In this document: piece after piece, positions 23,218 through 36,560 of the stretch | Position numbering within the stretch: the first letter of the stretch is position 1 | Layout of the letters: the number at the start of each line of letters is the position of its first letter | Source of the DNA: Bretschneidera sinensis | Taxonomy: Eukaryota; Streptophyta; Magnoliopsida; Brassicales; Akaniaceae | NCBI GenBank assembly: GCA_023935145.1 | Contig: CM043698.1 | Coordinates: 75,604,001-75,668,000 of the forward strand | Direction: 5' to 3' | DNA: 64,000 nt | Program-made: the position numbers and the translations under genes | The notes under the pieces: generated by a model | Told to the model about the DNA's origin: nothing | Database searches by the model: none | Seen by the model: the letters and a program-made list of their open reading frames with translations, nothing else

Positions 23218-24190
23218 TTAATCTTCTGGTGTTGATGAAACCCAAATAGAAGATTTTGTGTTTGAATTAGCATCACTCAAACAATCTGATATGCTGCCAC
23301 TTTCCATGTCATATAGCCACCAACCATCAAATGTTTGGTAGGTAAAATAGATACAGTTGCTCCTGCATCCCACTTTTTTTTGCAGAGACTGACATACAAC
23401 AGTTATTCCCTAGAAACAATGTTCTCTCCTTAATGCTTGTCATTTTAATCCATGAGACCTTCTCAATATTAAGCTGGAAAATTTCTACATCATCCATAAC
23501 CTTGATTGATTCTCTAGAGATAAAGAAAACTAGTAAGATCCCTCCATTAGATTCAAGCAAATATTCTCTGAAATGCTTTGACATAATAGAAGGCACAACT
23601 CTTTGTGAACTCAAAGCTGTGATTCTGGGATTAGGATGAAGAAGATCAATGATCTTTATAATTACAAGAGTTCCTTGCAAACTTAAAGCATAAAACTTGT
23701 CTAAATCCAATGGCATTAGTAAATCGCAGTAATTCTGACTTGTTTGAGCCATGAGTAAAAAGCAACACAACATGATTCATTTTATGAAAGTCTATGGTTG
23801 GTGAGGATAGAACAGGACAGATAAAGAGAATGTTGGGATCCCATTGCGGGAGGACATCCCATTCTCTCCCAACTGGATTTCAAAGATAGAAGTCCTTATG
23901 AGTGAATCCTTTAGCCAAAAGATAATTTGAATTCGTGAGGTTGGTTCTCAATAGGATTCTCAACGTCACCATTGTTGCGTTAATATGATCAGAGAGTTGC
24001 AGGCAAGGCACTGTTGAATTTGGGTTACAACTTAGTCACTCCTCCATAACTAATGTTTTGCATTAGAGTTGGTTGTCTTGCAATTATGTTGATAAGTTGT
24101 TGAGGAAGATCTAGCCATGATGATGACCTTGTGCCTTTGGCTTCTCTATTGCAAGGAACTTGCTTCCATTACGGAAATCTTCACTTTTCG
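23218..24190 (-). pseudogene. DUF295-type F-box protein pseudogene
   Basis: The minus strand reads like a plant F-box/DUF295 protein (SKIP23-like). An F-box remnant is WLDLPQQLINIIARQPTLM at about 24045-24125. The DUF295 part is in 23327-23773 (SKHFREYLLESNGGILLVFF, then RTLFLGNNCCMSVSA). The C-terminus (GGWWLYDME-like, then STPED and a stop at 23218) is in another frame. Stops and at least three frameshifts separate the pieces. Intact relatives are thought to be substrate receptors of SCF ubiquitin ligases; this copy cannot make a full protein. Confidence 0.7.
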
Positions 24191-24212
24191 AGCTATATTT
24201 TGTATGTGTAAT

Positions 24213-26376
24213 TGTCGGAGGACGTAATACCCGTAATCGTAAAGTAAGGGTAAATAAGTAATTTAATAAATATGACATGAAATTTAAATAATATATTTAT
24301 GCGAAGGATTTAGTATTGAATAAAATAATTCTTTTGAAAAAAAAAAGGATGCGTGGGGGCGTAGTTACCAAAAAAAATCTGGATGTCCAGCATAAAAAAA
24401 AAGGGAGAAAAAAATTATATTTTTTCAACAAAAAAAAAACACGTGGCAGCAGGTGGTGCCACCTACTGCCAAGTTAAAGGTGGAGCATTTGCATGTGTTA
24501 CAAGTTTTATTTTCGTGGCATTAGTTGAGAGGGGTGGCTGAGGTTGAAATAGTATATAAAAGGTTTACTTTTTTTTTCTTTCGTTTACTCCTTTGCAAAT
24601 TTCGGTTTCTTCTTTTCTCAATTCAAATTTCTCTTTTTCTCTAAACACTTGGAGACCAAAAGAAATGTTGAAATAGCAAAATTTTGAAGGGGTTTACTAT
24701 GGAATTTCTTAGAGAATCACGAAAAGCTATCAGAAAAACAGAAGGTAAATAATGTAGTGTTTATTTTTGAATTTTTAACATACATGAAGAATTGAAGAAA
24801 TAATTAGAAATTTAATACAAATATTATGTCAGGTGTTGACGATCAGCAACCGGGAGAGATTTCTGAGAGGAATGGAAAAGGCAAAGAGGTGATCCACATG
24901 TAGCTTTAAGTGCTACGTGATGAGTTAGATTTACTTTAAGTAATCTAAATAAAAAAATAAAATATTTAGTGATAATATTAAAATAAACTATTAGTTTATG
25001 CTTTGTTGGTAGATGAAAAATTGATTGATAGGTATGATAGGAATTTTGAATATGTGAAAAATTATTACATGAAACATTATATTTTGGAATAATAAGTTGA
25101 TATCCTAATAAAAACGATAAATGAAATTCTTGATGAGCTATGGTTGATGTTTTGATATGAGTTATGAGGAGATGAAATTTAATGAATCTTGATAAGCTTT
25201 GATGGATGATTTGATTTGATTTGGGATGAAATTTAGTGGATATTGATAAGCTTTGATGGATAATTTGATGTGATTTAGGATGAGAGGAATTTAGTCGAAA
25301 TTTTTTATATAATTTAAGAAAAATTACTATAGCCAAAATTAAATATTTGAATTCATGATTGCTTTTTTTTTATGTTATTATTCAGATGCATATTTCATAT
25401 CATTGCTCATATGCATATGCATTAAATAAAAACAAAAGAACCGGGAAGGCAGCCAGTCTAATTGAAAATCCGTGACAACCAATATGTGTTGGAAATAAAA
25501 GGGACATCGTGACAGATGGTATATGCTGAAAATAAATACCGTGACAACTAGGACAAGCTGTAAAGAAAAGAACCAAGAAGGTAGCCAGTCTAAATGAGAA
25601 TGAAAGAACCGAGAAGACAACCGGTCTAAGATAAAAACATGTCGATATATGAGAAGACGTTGTCATAATGATAATTCATGCATTGCATTTGTTTTAATTA
25701 TTGCTTGCATTATTGAAATGCTAATATGTAGAGTGTTATTGTGAATTTATTTATAGATTGATAAATTTCACAGAGAGACAGTTATTGTGATAAAAACCAT
25801 CTAAATGGTAGATTTTATTATGTGAACCTCATTACGAGGTAATTTTGAGATAATTGATGGTCTTAAGGTGAACCAATAAATAAGAAGAAGAGATTGATAG
25901 AGAATGGACTTATGATATGTGTAGTGATAGTGGAATACTAGTACCAAGTTGTATGAAATATAAATGATAAAATATTGAAAGACTATTTATACAGATTGAG
26001 TACTTATAATAAATTTAATTCACTGAGCTTTTGAAGCTCACCCCTCATTGTACAATGATTTTAGGTAACATGCAGGACAAATAGTTTGGTGAGTTGAGGT
26101 TCAGACGAAATCATTTTCTGTAAGCCACGTACATGTCAACATCCTCATACTAATGAGAAAAAAATAATAATTTATTTGTAAATATTCATGCATTTTACGT
26201 TGTATCTAATGTTTAAAGATCAGATTGATGTAACTCCCCTGTTGAGGGTTGAGGATTGATGTAAAATTTTCTATTGGTGTTATTTATTTTTATTGTTGCA
26301 TATATGTGTCGTACTGAGATTTTCAAAATGTAATGGCACCATTTCATGGATGGCCAACCAAAGATAGGTTGTTACA
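24213..26376 (+). repeat. Probable solo LTR of a Ty3/gypsy element
   Basis: Begins TGTCGGAGGACGTAATACCC and ends GGTTGTTACA (TG..CA termini). It has a TATA box (AGTATATAAAAGG at about 24551) followed by a pyrimidine-rich stretch, and no coding frame. The 2.16-kb length and base texture resemble large gypsy LTRs. No target duplication was found (GTAAT on the left, GAGGA on the right), so boundaries are uncertain. It could instead be another unclassified repeat. Confidence 0.45.
25118..25290. repeat. Tandem repeat, about 55-65 bp unit
   Basis: Two good copies and one poorer copy of a unit around GATAAGCTTTGATGGATGAT then TTGATTTGATTTGGGATGA and AATTTAGT, inside the probable solo LTR. Confidence 0.6.
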
Positions 26377-27144
26377 GAGGAGGCATATGAGCTAGCTCAT
26401 TGTGAGCTTATATGACCATAAAATATACCAGTGTTAATCACTAGAGGGTAGCTCATGCGATTTTTGTAAATAATTTTTTATTACAAGTGTAAGTGTGTGT
26501 GCGTGCCCTTTTTTAATAATTTTTTTATTACAAGTGTAAATGTGTGTGCGTTCCCTTTTTTTGATAATTTTTTTTATTACAAGTGTAAGTGTGTGTACGC
26601 GTGCGGCTTTTTTAATAATTTTTTTTATTACAATGTGTGAGTGAATTTCTATCCTTTGTAAATTGTGTTTTCCTTCTATAATAACACTCCACAAATGAAC
26701 TACAAGCCATCATTTGCAAACTAAAGTATAAAATCCAATCCACCAGAAAAAACCATAGGAGCACAAAATCTAAATCTGAAAAAGGAAAAAAGAAATAATT
26801 ATCAAAACATGATCACTTTATCTTGTAGATAAATCTATATACTGATATAATAGTTATCGAGAAAGCTTAAAGTAATTGAGGTTGTCGTCGAAGTCATTGA
26901 TTAAGATAGAGATTGAACTCAAATTCGTAATTTAGCTAAAATGTTAGGTTTTAGGTAGTGAAAATGAAGAGAAGTACAGAAATTAATCGGAAATAGGAGA
27001 TTAGTGAGAATCTTAGATTGTTTTTGACTTTGACAAAGTGAAGAGTGAAGAGAGAGAGACAGTGGTTTTTAATTTGTATAGTTCATTGATTATTAAATAA
27101 TTTATCTATATGAAGTAAAAGATAAAATGTTGTATTGTAATATA
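26377..27144. other. Intergenic, with minisatellite; no gene seen
   Basis: AT-rich. It contains the minisatellite at 26461-26640. The rest shows nothing recognisable. Confidence 0.5.
26461..26640. repeat. Minisatellite, about 57-bp unit, four copies
   Basis: The units run AATAATTTTTTTATTACAAG then TGTAAGTGTGTGTGCGTGCC, with small length differences in the T and TG runs. On the minus strand this yields an 86-codon repeat frame with no protein character. Confidence 0.8.
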
Positions 27145-27617
27145 TGTTAGAATATATAAAATGTTCTAAATATTAGTGATAGATTTCCATTAGTTTGTAG
27201 GGCTTTGTATTTATAAAATGGACTAGATTGGGTTTCTGAGATGGACTTTGTGGGCCTGACGTCCACTTGATCTCATGGGTGGGCCAGATACACCTAATGG
27301 ATTTAGATGTGGTTGGGTAGTAGTGTGAGTTTGACAAACCTAATAAGCTATAATGGGTAGTTCATTGAGTTTATTATAAATATGAACTAGGTTCCCTCTC
27401 CTCTCTTAACCTAGGTAAGTTTTTCCCATTATAAAGTTATCATACAAAGAGGGTGAGGAGAGGAAGAACTCTAGCTAGACGGTCCTGCACGTACTAGTGT
27501 GTTGAGATCCATGTGGTGTTATCGGAATAACAATATGTCGCAAACATCATATATGTGATATTAAATAAATCAAAATTAGTAATACAATGCATATAATAAA
27601 TCATTGAATTATTAATA
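27145..27617 (+). repeat. 5' LTR of element F
   Basis: Starts TGTTAGAATATATAAAATG and ends ATTATTAATA. It matches 32996-33467 closely (for example GTAGGGCTTTGTATTTATAA). The bases after it, TGTTGTATGAGAGCT, resemble a decayed initiator tRNA-Met primer site (TGGTATCAGAGC). Confidence 0.88.
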
Positions 27618-30600
27618 TGTTGTATGAGAGCTAGTCTTTACATGTATTTAAATCTATTGTTCACATAACCTAATTTAGAAATATTGTATTTAATTTCAAG
27701 ATAACCTATATTATTTCATGTGAATATACTCTTGAATCCAAAGAATTTTGAACTGGGAGCTTTATTGCTAAATCCAAATAATCCTGAACTATGGACACTA
27801 TCGACGAATTAAATGAGTCTTGAATTAGTGGTTTTATTTCCAAATTCAAAGAATCTTAAATTATGACGTTACTATTGATTCAAGGACACTGCTTAGAGAT
27901 CATGCCATGATTATCCCAATTAAATAGTTACAAGTATACTAAATCAATAATATGATTTTTTTTTTAACATTCAGTGAAAAATCGAACTAAAAATTAAAAA
28001 TACTTATTTGTCTTGAGCCTAAATAAAAAAATGAAAATTTAATTTACTGTCGAATCAAAGTCATGTTATTATATTAGTAAATAACCTTGAAAAATTTTAA
28101 GACCAATAAGGAATATGCAACTGAGTGCATAAATGTTGGAAATTTTAGCCCTTTAAAGGCTGTGTAAATGAGACTGATTAAATCTACAGTGGCAGTGCAA
28201 AAGTAGAATTCTTTCTAGTCATTGACGTTTTCTTCTTTCTTTTTTCTTTTCTTTAAATTGACCTGTAAAAATATATAAGGAATAGTTTCAAAAATTGATG
28301 TTCTCTAAGTTCTATTTGCATATCAGATCTATAGTAGGCAAGGCATTTGTAGGTAGAAGCTAAGCATGCTTTATAGAGAGAGCCTCATTTTTTTTCATAT
28401 GAATAAATTTTCGTTAATGGTTCTGTTCTCCTCAAGTAAATTTTCCCTTTTTCCATTGTTTATCCCTTATCCATTTCCATGTTTCAAGGAAAAAGAAATC
28501 TATATAATTTCCATGATTCTAGGTTATGTTGTGAATAAACCAAAGAGATTTCATGAGCTCAACAAAATTAATTAATTAAAAAAAAGGATATTCTAGTTGT
28601 GAAAATGCATGTTTGTTTAATGCTCAGATTATGATGAGAGTATACGTGTAAGTTAGTTATAGTTTTTCTATTCAGATAGTTCATGCATGCTAACATAGAG
28701 CAATTTTGTTCTCTGCTTACTTTGTGATAATGGTACTGTATCAATTAATATTAGTGAGACAGCATCATAATTAAGTTTTCATGGAAATTCTTGGAAAGGG
28801 AAGAAGAGACACATTTCATTTTGTTCTAGTTGAATTTTTCCATCTCTGAATGTCGTGATAGCTCCACATTTGCATGTAGAAAACCGAAAGTTCAATAAAT
28901 ATTTATTTACGAAAATATGTGGTTTACTATCTCCTATTGAGAAGAATAAAATCATACATGTTGTTTTAGTATGTATACATGTTGGGTAATATATTTTATC
29001 AGTCTCGGTTTGAAATAGTTTCATCAGTTGATATGGATGGTTACCGCCAAAGTGGTCCATTCACTGATATTTATGGGGTTATTTCATGTTGTTGTTACAG
29101 GACATTTATCTAGATTATTGCATTCAATCATTTGCCCAAAAGAGGTAATTGCGTGTTTTAATTCAGATGTTGACATTAAAAATTTGATGGAATTGATTTC
29201 AATCTAGATTGTTTTTCCAAAAGTGTTAGGCATTTCGAAAACTGAGATACATTAATGTGTTGGTTTCATGTAAGAGATTTCACTTGCATGTTGCATACTC
29301 TACCCAAAGGGGTGTAATAATGCACCGAGAATCTGGTTGTTGTAATTACCTTTCTTATTAATATGTTGTCTTTTGGTTGTCTTAAACAGTTTCCATTGTT
29401 ACTATTGAAATTTTGACTAGGTCAAATAATGAAATCAAATCTTCTTTTATGGGAGTGTATAGAAAATACAAAAATTAAAAATTATAGAAAATATGCAACT
29501 CTCTTAAATTTTCTAAAACATATTTTCTAATTTATATTTGCTCAATTGGTGCACTATCGGTAATAATTAAATTTTTAAGCATGTGAAATATATTTCAATG
29601 TTGTGATATGCTAATATATGGAGTAAAAGATGAGTGAGATATTAATATTTTACTCTTCATAAAATTTATATTTTGTGTACTCATTGGGATAAATTATTAT
29701 TTATAATAATTGTTATATTTTTTTTTTGGAATTTTTGGATTCAATAAATACTTATTTCTGAACATATGTGATTAATTTCTCATTTCTCAAAATCTATACA
29801 TATATTTTGAAATTTTATTTCAAAGTAAATTATTTAAAATTTTATTTAATAATAAGTAATATCCTAGATTAATTGTCTCATTTATTGTATTCCCAGCTTA
29901 AAAGAAAATATAGAAAATATGTATGTGGTGAGAAATAATTAATCCAATTATTTAAATATATTTCCTTGTGTTCAAGATCTGTAGTAAAGATGCAACTGTT
30001 GATTGTTTGATGACTCATAGAGTTACATGTTGTTTAGAGTACCTCCTGTTGTATGGTCACATCCATACCTGTCGTTTTGCATGCGTTTGAGGTTGTAGAG
30101 GCTATTACTGTTTATCGTGGTTTTGAGAAATTTCATGAGTTGATACGGGTGTTAGTTGCCAAAGTGGCACAGTCATTGATACTTATAGGATTTCACCAAA
30201 ACATGTTGCAGGATGATTACTGTTTATCCCGGTTTTGAGAAATTTCATGGGTTGATATGGATGTTAGCTGCCAAAGTGGTATACTCATTGATACTCTTGG
30301 GATTACTGTTTATCTTGGTTTTGAAAAATTTCATGGGTTAATGTGGGTATTAGTTGCTAAAGTGGCATACTCATTGTTTCTCGTGGGATTTTACTAAAAC
30401 ATGTTGCAAGATAATTTTAATTGCATCATGCAGTTACCTACCTGAAGGGGATAGTTATATGTTGTAATTTTTGGAAATCTATGAAACTATGTGGGAAGAT
30501 GATGGGTCGGTTTAGAAGGTTTGTCTGCCCAAAGGGGACAATTCCCTCGAAAACTAAAACATTATCTTCATATGCTTTAGTGTAGAGTTTCTAAGTGTTT

Positions 30601-30980
30601 GTTGTATTCTCTGCCCAAATTGGTGTTTATAACTATACTCTTATATTCTCTATTTTGGAATATGTTGGTTATTACCCTTTTACTACCGTGTTGCATTCTT
30701 ATTTTGAATCAATCTCATTTTCTGTAAACAATAACCAAGCAACCATTGAAATCTTGACTGGTTCAAATTACAAGAGTTGAAATACAGATTGTGTTTGATT
30801 TCAAACAATAAATATATTTGTTTTAGTGTTGAAACAATTGTCTTCAAAAGATCTCTTATTAAAAAAAATGTTTTGCTTTATGGCACAAGCACCTATGTCA
30901 CATTTCTAGATAGAGAATTGAAAGGCTTGTTAGGGACGATATTTCACCAACTCTTGATTTTGGGGATATAAATGACATGT
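27618..30980 (+). other. Non-coding interior of element F
   Basis: AT-rich with no copia gag or protease recognised. It includes segments with the theme ATTTCATGGGTTGATATGG + ATGTTAGCTGCCAAAGTGG that recur at about 29006-29065, 30103-30400 and 31780-31850. Phrases of GCCCAAAGGGG type recur at 29132, 29290, 30530 and 32071. Confidence 0.55.
30103..30400. repeat. Direct repeat, three units of about 85-110 bp in element F
   Basis: Three units each begin TTACTGTTTATC and contain TTTTGAGAAATTTCATG then GTTGATA and CCAAAGTGG. Units two and three lack about 27 bp present in the first. Confidence 0.75.
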
Positions 30981-31010
30981 ATTGATTGTATTAGGGGAAA
31001 GTTAACCAAA

Positions 31011-31205
31011 ACCAAGAAAATGGCTCAACTCGTAGTTCTGATCTTCTAAAAATAGTGCATACTGATATTAGTGGTACCTAACATTTGATGAGATGGTGAA
31101 TTCTATTGGTTTTAAAGAGAATAAAGTAGATCAATGCATATACCTAAAGGTCAGTGGGAGCAAATTTATTTACCTAGTTCGTTATGTGATTTACTTATGT
31201 AATTA
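31011..31205 (+). pseudogene. Integrase start and RT fragment of element F
   Basis: 31011-31077 reads NGSTRSSDLLKIVHTDISG, the beginning of a copia integrase core with its first aspartate. 31093-31205 reads IGFKENKVDQCIYLKVSGSK then FIYLVRYVIYL, the copia RT palm segment in which the expected YVDD is lost. Roughly 1 kb of integrase and RT that should lie between them is deleted. Confidence 0.75.
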
Positions 31206-32219
31206 TCTGTGTTCTAATTACAACCATTTAATGGTTTTGGTTACTAAAATTTTTAGTGCTTTAGTTGCTGAAACATTTTAATTAATTGATTGATAGTAAG
31301 CCATTTAAATGGCTTACGACTGGGCATTAACTTTTAATTAATTGATTGATAGGATTGTTTATCAAGTCTATAATCTAGGCCGGTGGAATTATTAGGCTTT
31401 TACTGTTCAAAAGTTAGATATTGTTTACATAGTTTTGACTAACTAAGTAGTAAAAGATCATTATCTCTTCGGGTCATAAATCAGACATATGTTATTTCAA
31501 GCAGTTTAATAAGTTTAAAATATATGAGAAAGTTGGCAAGTAGTAGTCGAACCATTGACTCTTAGGCCCATGTAATGTTTTAGTCCAATATTAGTAAACT
31601 CAAATGTTTTTATTAAACTTATTCTCATTTAATATATCTTATACTACATTAGAATAAGTTAATGATTAAAATAAAAGTATAGTAATAATTATTTTTAATT
31701 TAAAATTACTGATGTTCAAATTAATAATAAATATTTAATAAATTTTAAAAAAATATTCTCTTTTAAGTTTTGTTTTAAGTCTCGGTTTGAAATAATTTTA
31801 AGGGTTGAAGTAGATGGTTGCCACCAAAGTGATCTATTCGTTAAAATTTTAAAATTATTTCATACCATTTGGGGTTGGATTAATATATTCAGTCTTCTAT
31901 CCAAATGGGGTTATTACGCATATTAATAATTGATAAACATGAAACTGTAGTTTAATTGCATATTAGTCTAGAATGTCTTATCAACCCAAAGGTCTTAGGT
32001 ATTTTAAAAATTGGTATACATTCAGCTGTTAGTTTCTTGTAAAAAATCCTAAATGTGTATTACATTCTCTGCCCAAAGGGGAGTTTCTAGCTATATGCTT
32101 GAGGTCTTATTGTTTTACTGCCCAAATTCATTATCATGATTGCCTTATAATTTTCCCCGATCAATTTTATTTGCTGCTAGCAATGGTAATGCCATAATTA
32201 AGATCTTGATTGGATCAAA

Positions 32220-32370
32220 TTATAAGAAATAGAAACAAGATATCAAGTTTGATCTAGAAATTGTGTACAATGATGATATATTTTTTAGCATATTGATATT
32301 GGGGCTATGCTTGTTGATCTTTTGACCAAGAGTCTTGGGCCTTCAAATTTTTTTAAACATATAGACAACA
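32220..32370 (+). pseudogene. RNase H C-terminal fragment of element F
   Basis: Reads as the end of copia RNase H: IGAMLVDLLTKSLGPSNFFK then HIDNMSI, where intact elements have a ..DPLTKGL.. motif. It lies about 0.6 kb from the 3' LTR. Confidence 0.65.
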
Positions 32371-32454
32371 TGAGTATTGTTAGTTCTTTCGATGTATTTT
32401 ATTAGTGGGAGTATGATTTTTATGTCAGTTTATATGTTCTTGGTGAAGTCGTGG

Positions 32455-32670
32455 GGTTACTCAAGCTTCTAAGAGAAGCCCTAGGTTTTCTCTAGCTTCT
32501 GGGTGAAGCAAGTTAATAGAGGAATCTGAGATTTCTCTAACTTATGAGTGAAGCAGATAATAGAGAAATCGAGAACCCCATAGGGTTTTATCTAGCTTCT
32601 AGGTAAATCAAGTAATAAAGAAACCCCGAATTTCTCTAGCTTCTTGGTAAAGCATGTGATAAAGAAATCG
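32455..32670. repeat. Tandem repeat, about 55-60 bp, four units, before 3' LTR of F
   Basis: Units share CTAGCTTCTGGGTGAAGCA, AATAGAGAAATC and GAGATTTCTC. They lie between the RNase H relic and the polypurine tract. Confidence 0.7.
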
Positions 32671-32995
32671 AGGACCGACAATGGAATGACATTTTTGAGA
32701 TCGTATGTTGGTGTTATTTCATTGTCACACTCCCATATCTGCATCTAAGTCGGTGAAGTTATTAGTGTTTATGATTATGGATTTGTCTTATGTCAATTGA
32801 AATATAATGGCTGCCATGTTCCTATGTTGACGACTTTATTAGACTCTATCATGTTTGAGTGTTATCTCAGGAACTTGTTTTTCAAAAATTGTGGCCACAT
32901 ATTTAAAGTCAGTAATTCAGTCTGAGAGTCGTTTTCTAAAATGTTTTTTTAAGACATCTAAAAAACTACAACTAATGTTTGCCCAAGTGGGAGAA

Positions 32996-33467
32996 TGTAA
33001 GAATATATAAAATATTCTAAATATTAGTGATGAGCTTCCATTAGTTTGTAGGGCTTTGTATTTATAAAACAAACTGAATCGGGTTCCTTAAATGAACTTT
33101 GTGGGCTTGACATCCACTTGATCTCGTGGGTAGATCAGATAAACCTAATGGATTTAGATGTGTTTGGGCAGTGGCGTGGGCTTGACAAACCTAATGGGCT
33201 ATGATAGGTAGCCCATTGAGTTTATTATAAATATGAGCTAGGTTCCCTTTCCTCCCTTAACCTAGGTAAGTTTTCCCCATTATAAACTGCCTTACAAAGA
33301 GAGTAAGGAAAGAAAGAACCCTAGCTAGACGGTCTTGCACGTATTGGTGTGCTGAGATCCATGTGGTTTTACCGGAATAATAATATGTCGCAAACATTAG
33401 GTATGTGATATTAAATAGATCAAAATTAGTAATACAGTGCATGTAATAGATCATTCAATTATTAACA
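32996..33467 (+). repeat. 3' LTR of element F
   Basis: Starts TGTAAGAATATATAAAAT and ends ATTATTAACA, followed by the ATATA duplication. It pairs with 27145-27617. Confidence 0.88.
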
Positions 33468-33472
33468 ATATA

Positions 33473-36400
33473 ATATGATTGAAAAGAATTTTTAAAGGCT
33501 TTATAAGGTCGGTCCTACATAAGAATTCCTCGTAATACATTGGAAAAAAATAATATTCGGTATTTTTTATGATGTTTTGTTGGTAGTCGTCATAACTTTA
33601 TCACCAAAAATCCAATCTCTTGTAATACTAGATGATGGAGAAAGAATAAAATTATTGAATGTCTCGAGGGTGACCAACATGGGATGGGTCGTTACATGTG
33701 CATTAGCCGTGTTTTTCGAATCAGATGGAGTCAAGACCGTTTGTTGATTTGGGTTGTGTGTAGTTGGTAGACTTGAAGGCTAATGGTTTTTGTTTGCAAC
33801 ATTGACAAGTATGTGGTACAAATAATCTTCAAGGTGGCATTCGACAAGGTGGATATTTGTTAAGATATGACTCATATTCTTGATGTATGACCCTAAAATC
33901 TTAAGGGCAAAGCAAAATAATTGAACGAAAAATCTTTTTTAACTCGGAGACTAAATATCTTGGGGAGCAAGTTTTTTTATGGCTATATATTTGTGCATTG
34001 AGAATATGAGAGTAGCACATAAGGCACAAGAGTATAAAGTATTTTTTGGGTTGAGAGAAGGTGTACAAGAGTTCTTGAGATTGAGTTTTGGGGATAAAAA
34101 CACAATTAATATTTTTCTTATATTTCTTTCATTATAAAGGACGAGTTTATTCTCTTTGTGGACGAAAGAAGAATTGTGTCAAACCACGTAAATCTTACGT
34201 GTTAACTTGTTTTACTTCATCTTTGTTTATTTTATTTTTATTAAATTCATGTGCTTACATGGTTCAATTAAATTTAGGTATCAAGTTATTTTCGCATATT
34301 CGTGTTTTTCTCAACAATAAAAAATCTTAAGATATAATGGTTACTTCTACTGATCAAAGGTCTTGGCTTCGCTGTTCATCGTTGTGAAGAAAGAAATGAG
34401 ATGTTACCCTTTTTTTCTGAAACAGAGTCGTTTAAGCATATACTGCAATCATGAATCAAGACCGGACAAAGGCCACGGAACAAAACAAATCATCACCGAT
34501 TTAAGTAGTTTTAATTAGACAACTGGCAAACATAAACAAGACTCGCTCTCATTGACTCGCGAGTGTTTTGGTGTTATTCTCTGTCAGCCCTCTTTATGTT
34601 AGGTTATTAAGTAGTGTGCACTCTTTCTCTTCACCATTTCTTTGGAGAAACTATTGAGCATGTCACAAGTGGGCAGTAACCTCTCTCTCTCCTTTTCCCT
34701 GGGTTAGGTTAATATTGATCAATGTACTCTTTCTTTTTACCACTTCTTTGGCGAGAAACCATTGAGTAAGTCACAAGTTAGCATCACAACTTTAAGTAGG
34801 TTGGGCTTACTACTTAGTTTACAACTTAAAAGATGAACATTTGTCTATTTTTTATTAGTAAAGTTTTAAATGGTCTGTTTTAGTCGTTCAAATCAATGGT
34901 TTCAATATCGTTGCTCTTTTAGAAATTATGATCAATTTTAATTTAATTCTTTTCAAAAACCATATCAAATGATGTTTGGTCAAATTTTTTTTTTTTTTTT
35001 GGCTACTTCGTTAGCTATTGGGATTAATGTAGGCACCTACCTATACAAGTTGTTGATTTTTTAAATTTCAAAATGTTGTGTGTAAGTACTGATGACAGTG
35101 TGGCATACTACCAAAGGTTAGCAAATAAAGATTAGAAAATAACAATTTGTTCTCAATTTTGCCCATTTTATGGCAATTACAATCTAACAATTTATGTCAA
35201 GCATTGACAAAAATAGCTTACCAAAAAAGTTTAATATGACAACTTTATTTCCAAGCCGTTTAACGGTAAGGTTATCCTTATCATTAGAACAAGAATATAC
35301 TGAGTTTGGGTCCAATCTGACTCATTGACCGGCTGCTGTGTTTTTCTTTTACTCAGAAATTTATTTCCTCGCAGTGAATAGTTGAATACTCCGAAGGCTT
35401 GGATTAGTTTACATTATTTCACAATAAACAAATTTTTAAATGTTTATTTATTTAAATATTAAATACAAAAATCAATTTAAAATATCATTAATTTTAAATT
35501 GAAAATTATCTAAATTAACTGAACTAACTAAAATTTCTCATGTCAAATATTTTCTAAAAGTATTTTTTTTCCTTTACCTTTTTATTTTATTAACCGCTTT
35601 TAAATTTTGAAATAACTACTTATTATTTTATACACTTGCCTTAATTTGTTAAAAAAAAATTGTATAAGTTTTAAAAGGTAATAAATTTGACTGCAGTCTT
35701 TTAACTTAACGGTTATTTTCGAGTTTTCAATTTAAAAGATTCAGATTCAATCTATTTTTCTGTCAATATACCAAAAAAAACAGTAATAAATTAACGAGAG
35801 AAATGAGGTAAGTATGATATGAGTACTAATGATTGGGCTATATTACGTGATAATTAAAATTTTTTGTTGTGATATTGCATATAAATTTGATGTTTTCGTA
35901 TCAAACACTAGATGATGAGACACATCATTTATTCTATATAAAGTAAAGAAGTATCATTTTGTTTGTTTGAATATCTACTGATAATCCCATAAAATAGGTT
36001 ATCAATTTATAAGCTTCTTTGATATAGTTTTGATATAAAATCATCCAATTTTGATAATTTAATTTACTATTCATTTGAAAATATTTAGCATAAAGATGCA
36101 AATCGATTTATCAGATTATTTATTATCTTGCTCTTATTTTTTAATACTTACTAAATATTAGATTTTGTCATAAAAAATTACGATATAATACATTTGATCA
36201 ATTAAAGCATGTTGATCTGATATATAATTATCAATTGATCAAAAAATTATTATGCTAGAATCATTTTTTTTCAGACTTATTACATATTTGGTTTCATCGT
36301 AAAACCAATCTCATAAACACGGTATAAGTATAAAAAAAAATATAGTAAATATAATTGATCAAAGCTAGTTGATTTTATTATTTATTTTACATATAACATT

Positions 36401-36560
36401 TTAATTAAATATTTTTACTTTTTTTAGTATGGACATATGGAATAATAGTATAAATCATTTTGTAATACCAAAAAATTAGTATTGAAACAAAATCTATAAT
36501 TTTTTTTTCTTTCAAAATGGGCTCTTATTAGTAAATTTAGATAGATGAATAATAAAGGAA
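33473..36560. other. AT-rich intergenic region
   Basis: No gene recognised. There is an imperfect direct duplication at about 34615-34676 and 34720-34783 (ACTCTTTCT..ACCA..TTCTTTGG then AAACTATTGAG and GTCACAAGT). Poly-T runs and short inverted repeats occur but give no clear element. Confidence 0.5.

Larger units (their letters stand above)
27145..33467 (+). mobile_element. Ty1/copia retrotransposon F, decayed, with target duplication
   Basis: Direct LTRs 27145-27617 and 32996-33467 are flanked by ATATA (27140-27144 and 33468-33472). A polypurine tract (AAGTGGGAGAA, about 32985-32995) precedes the right LTR, fixing plus orientation. Copia pol relics occur at about 31011-31205 and 32220-32370. 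Most of the 5.4-kb interior is non-coding and holds its own repeats, so this is a very decayed or non-autonomous copy. Confidence 0.88.

Noticed and set aside
24824..25336. 170-codon minus-strand ORF
   Set aside because: Low-complexity repeats (HPKSNQIIHQSLS) come from the tandem repeat in a probable LTR. No domain.
24213..26376. Complete LTR retrotransposon at this site
   Set aside because: Only one LTR-like copy was seen, with no pol fragments; at most a solo LTR, and its target duplication could not be found.
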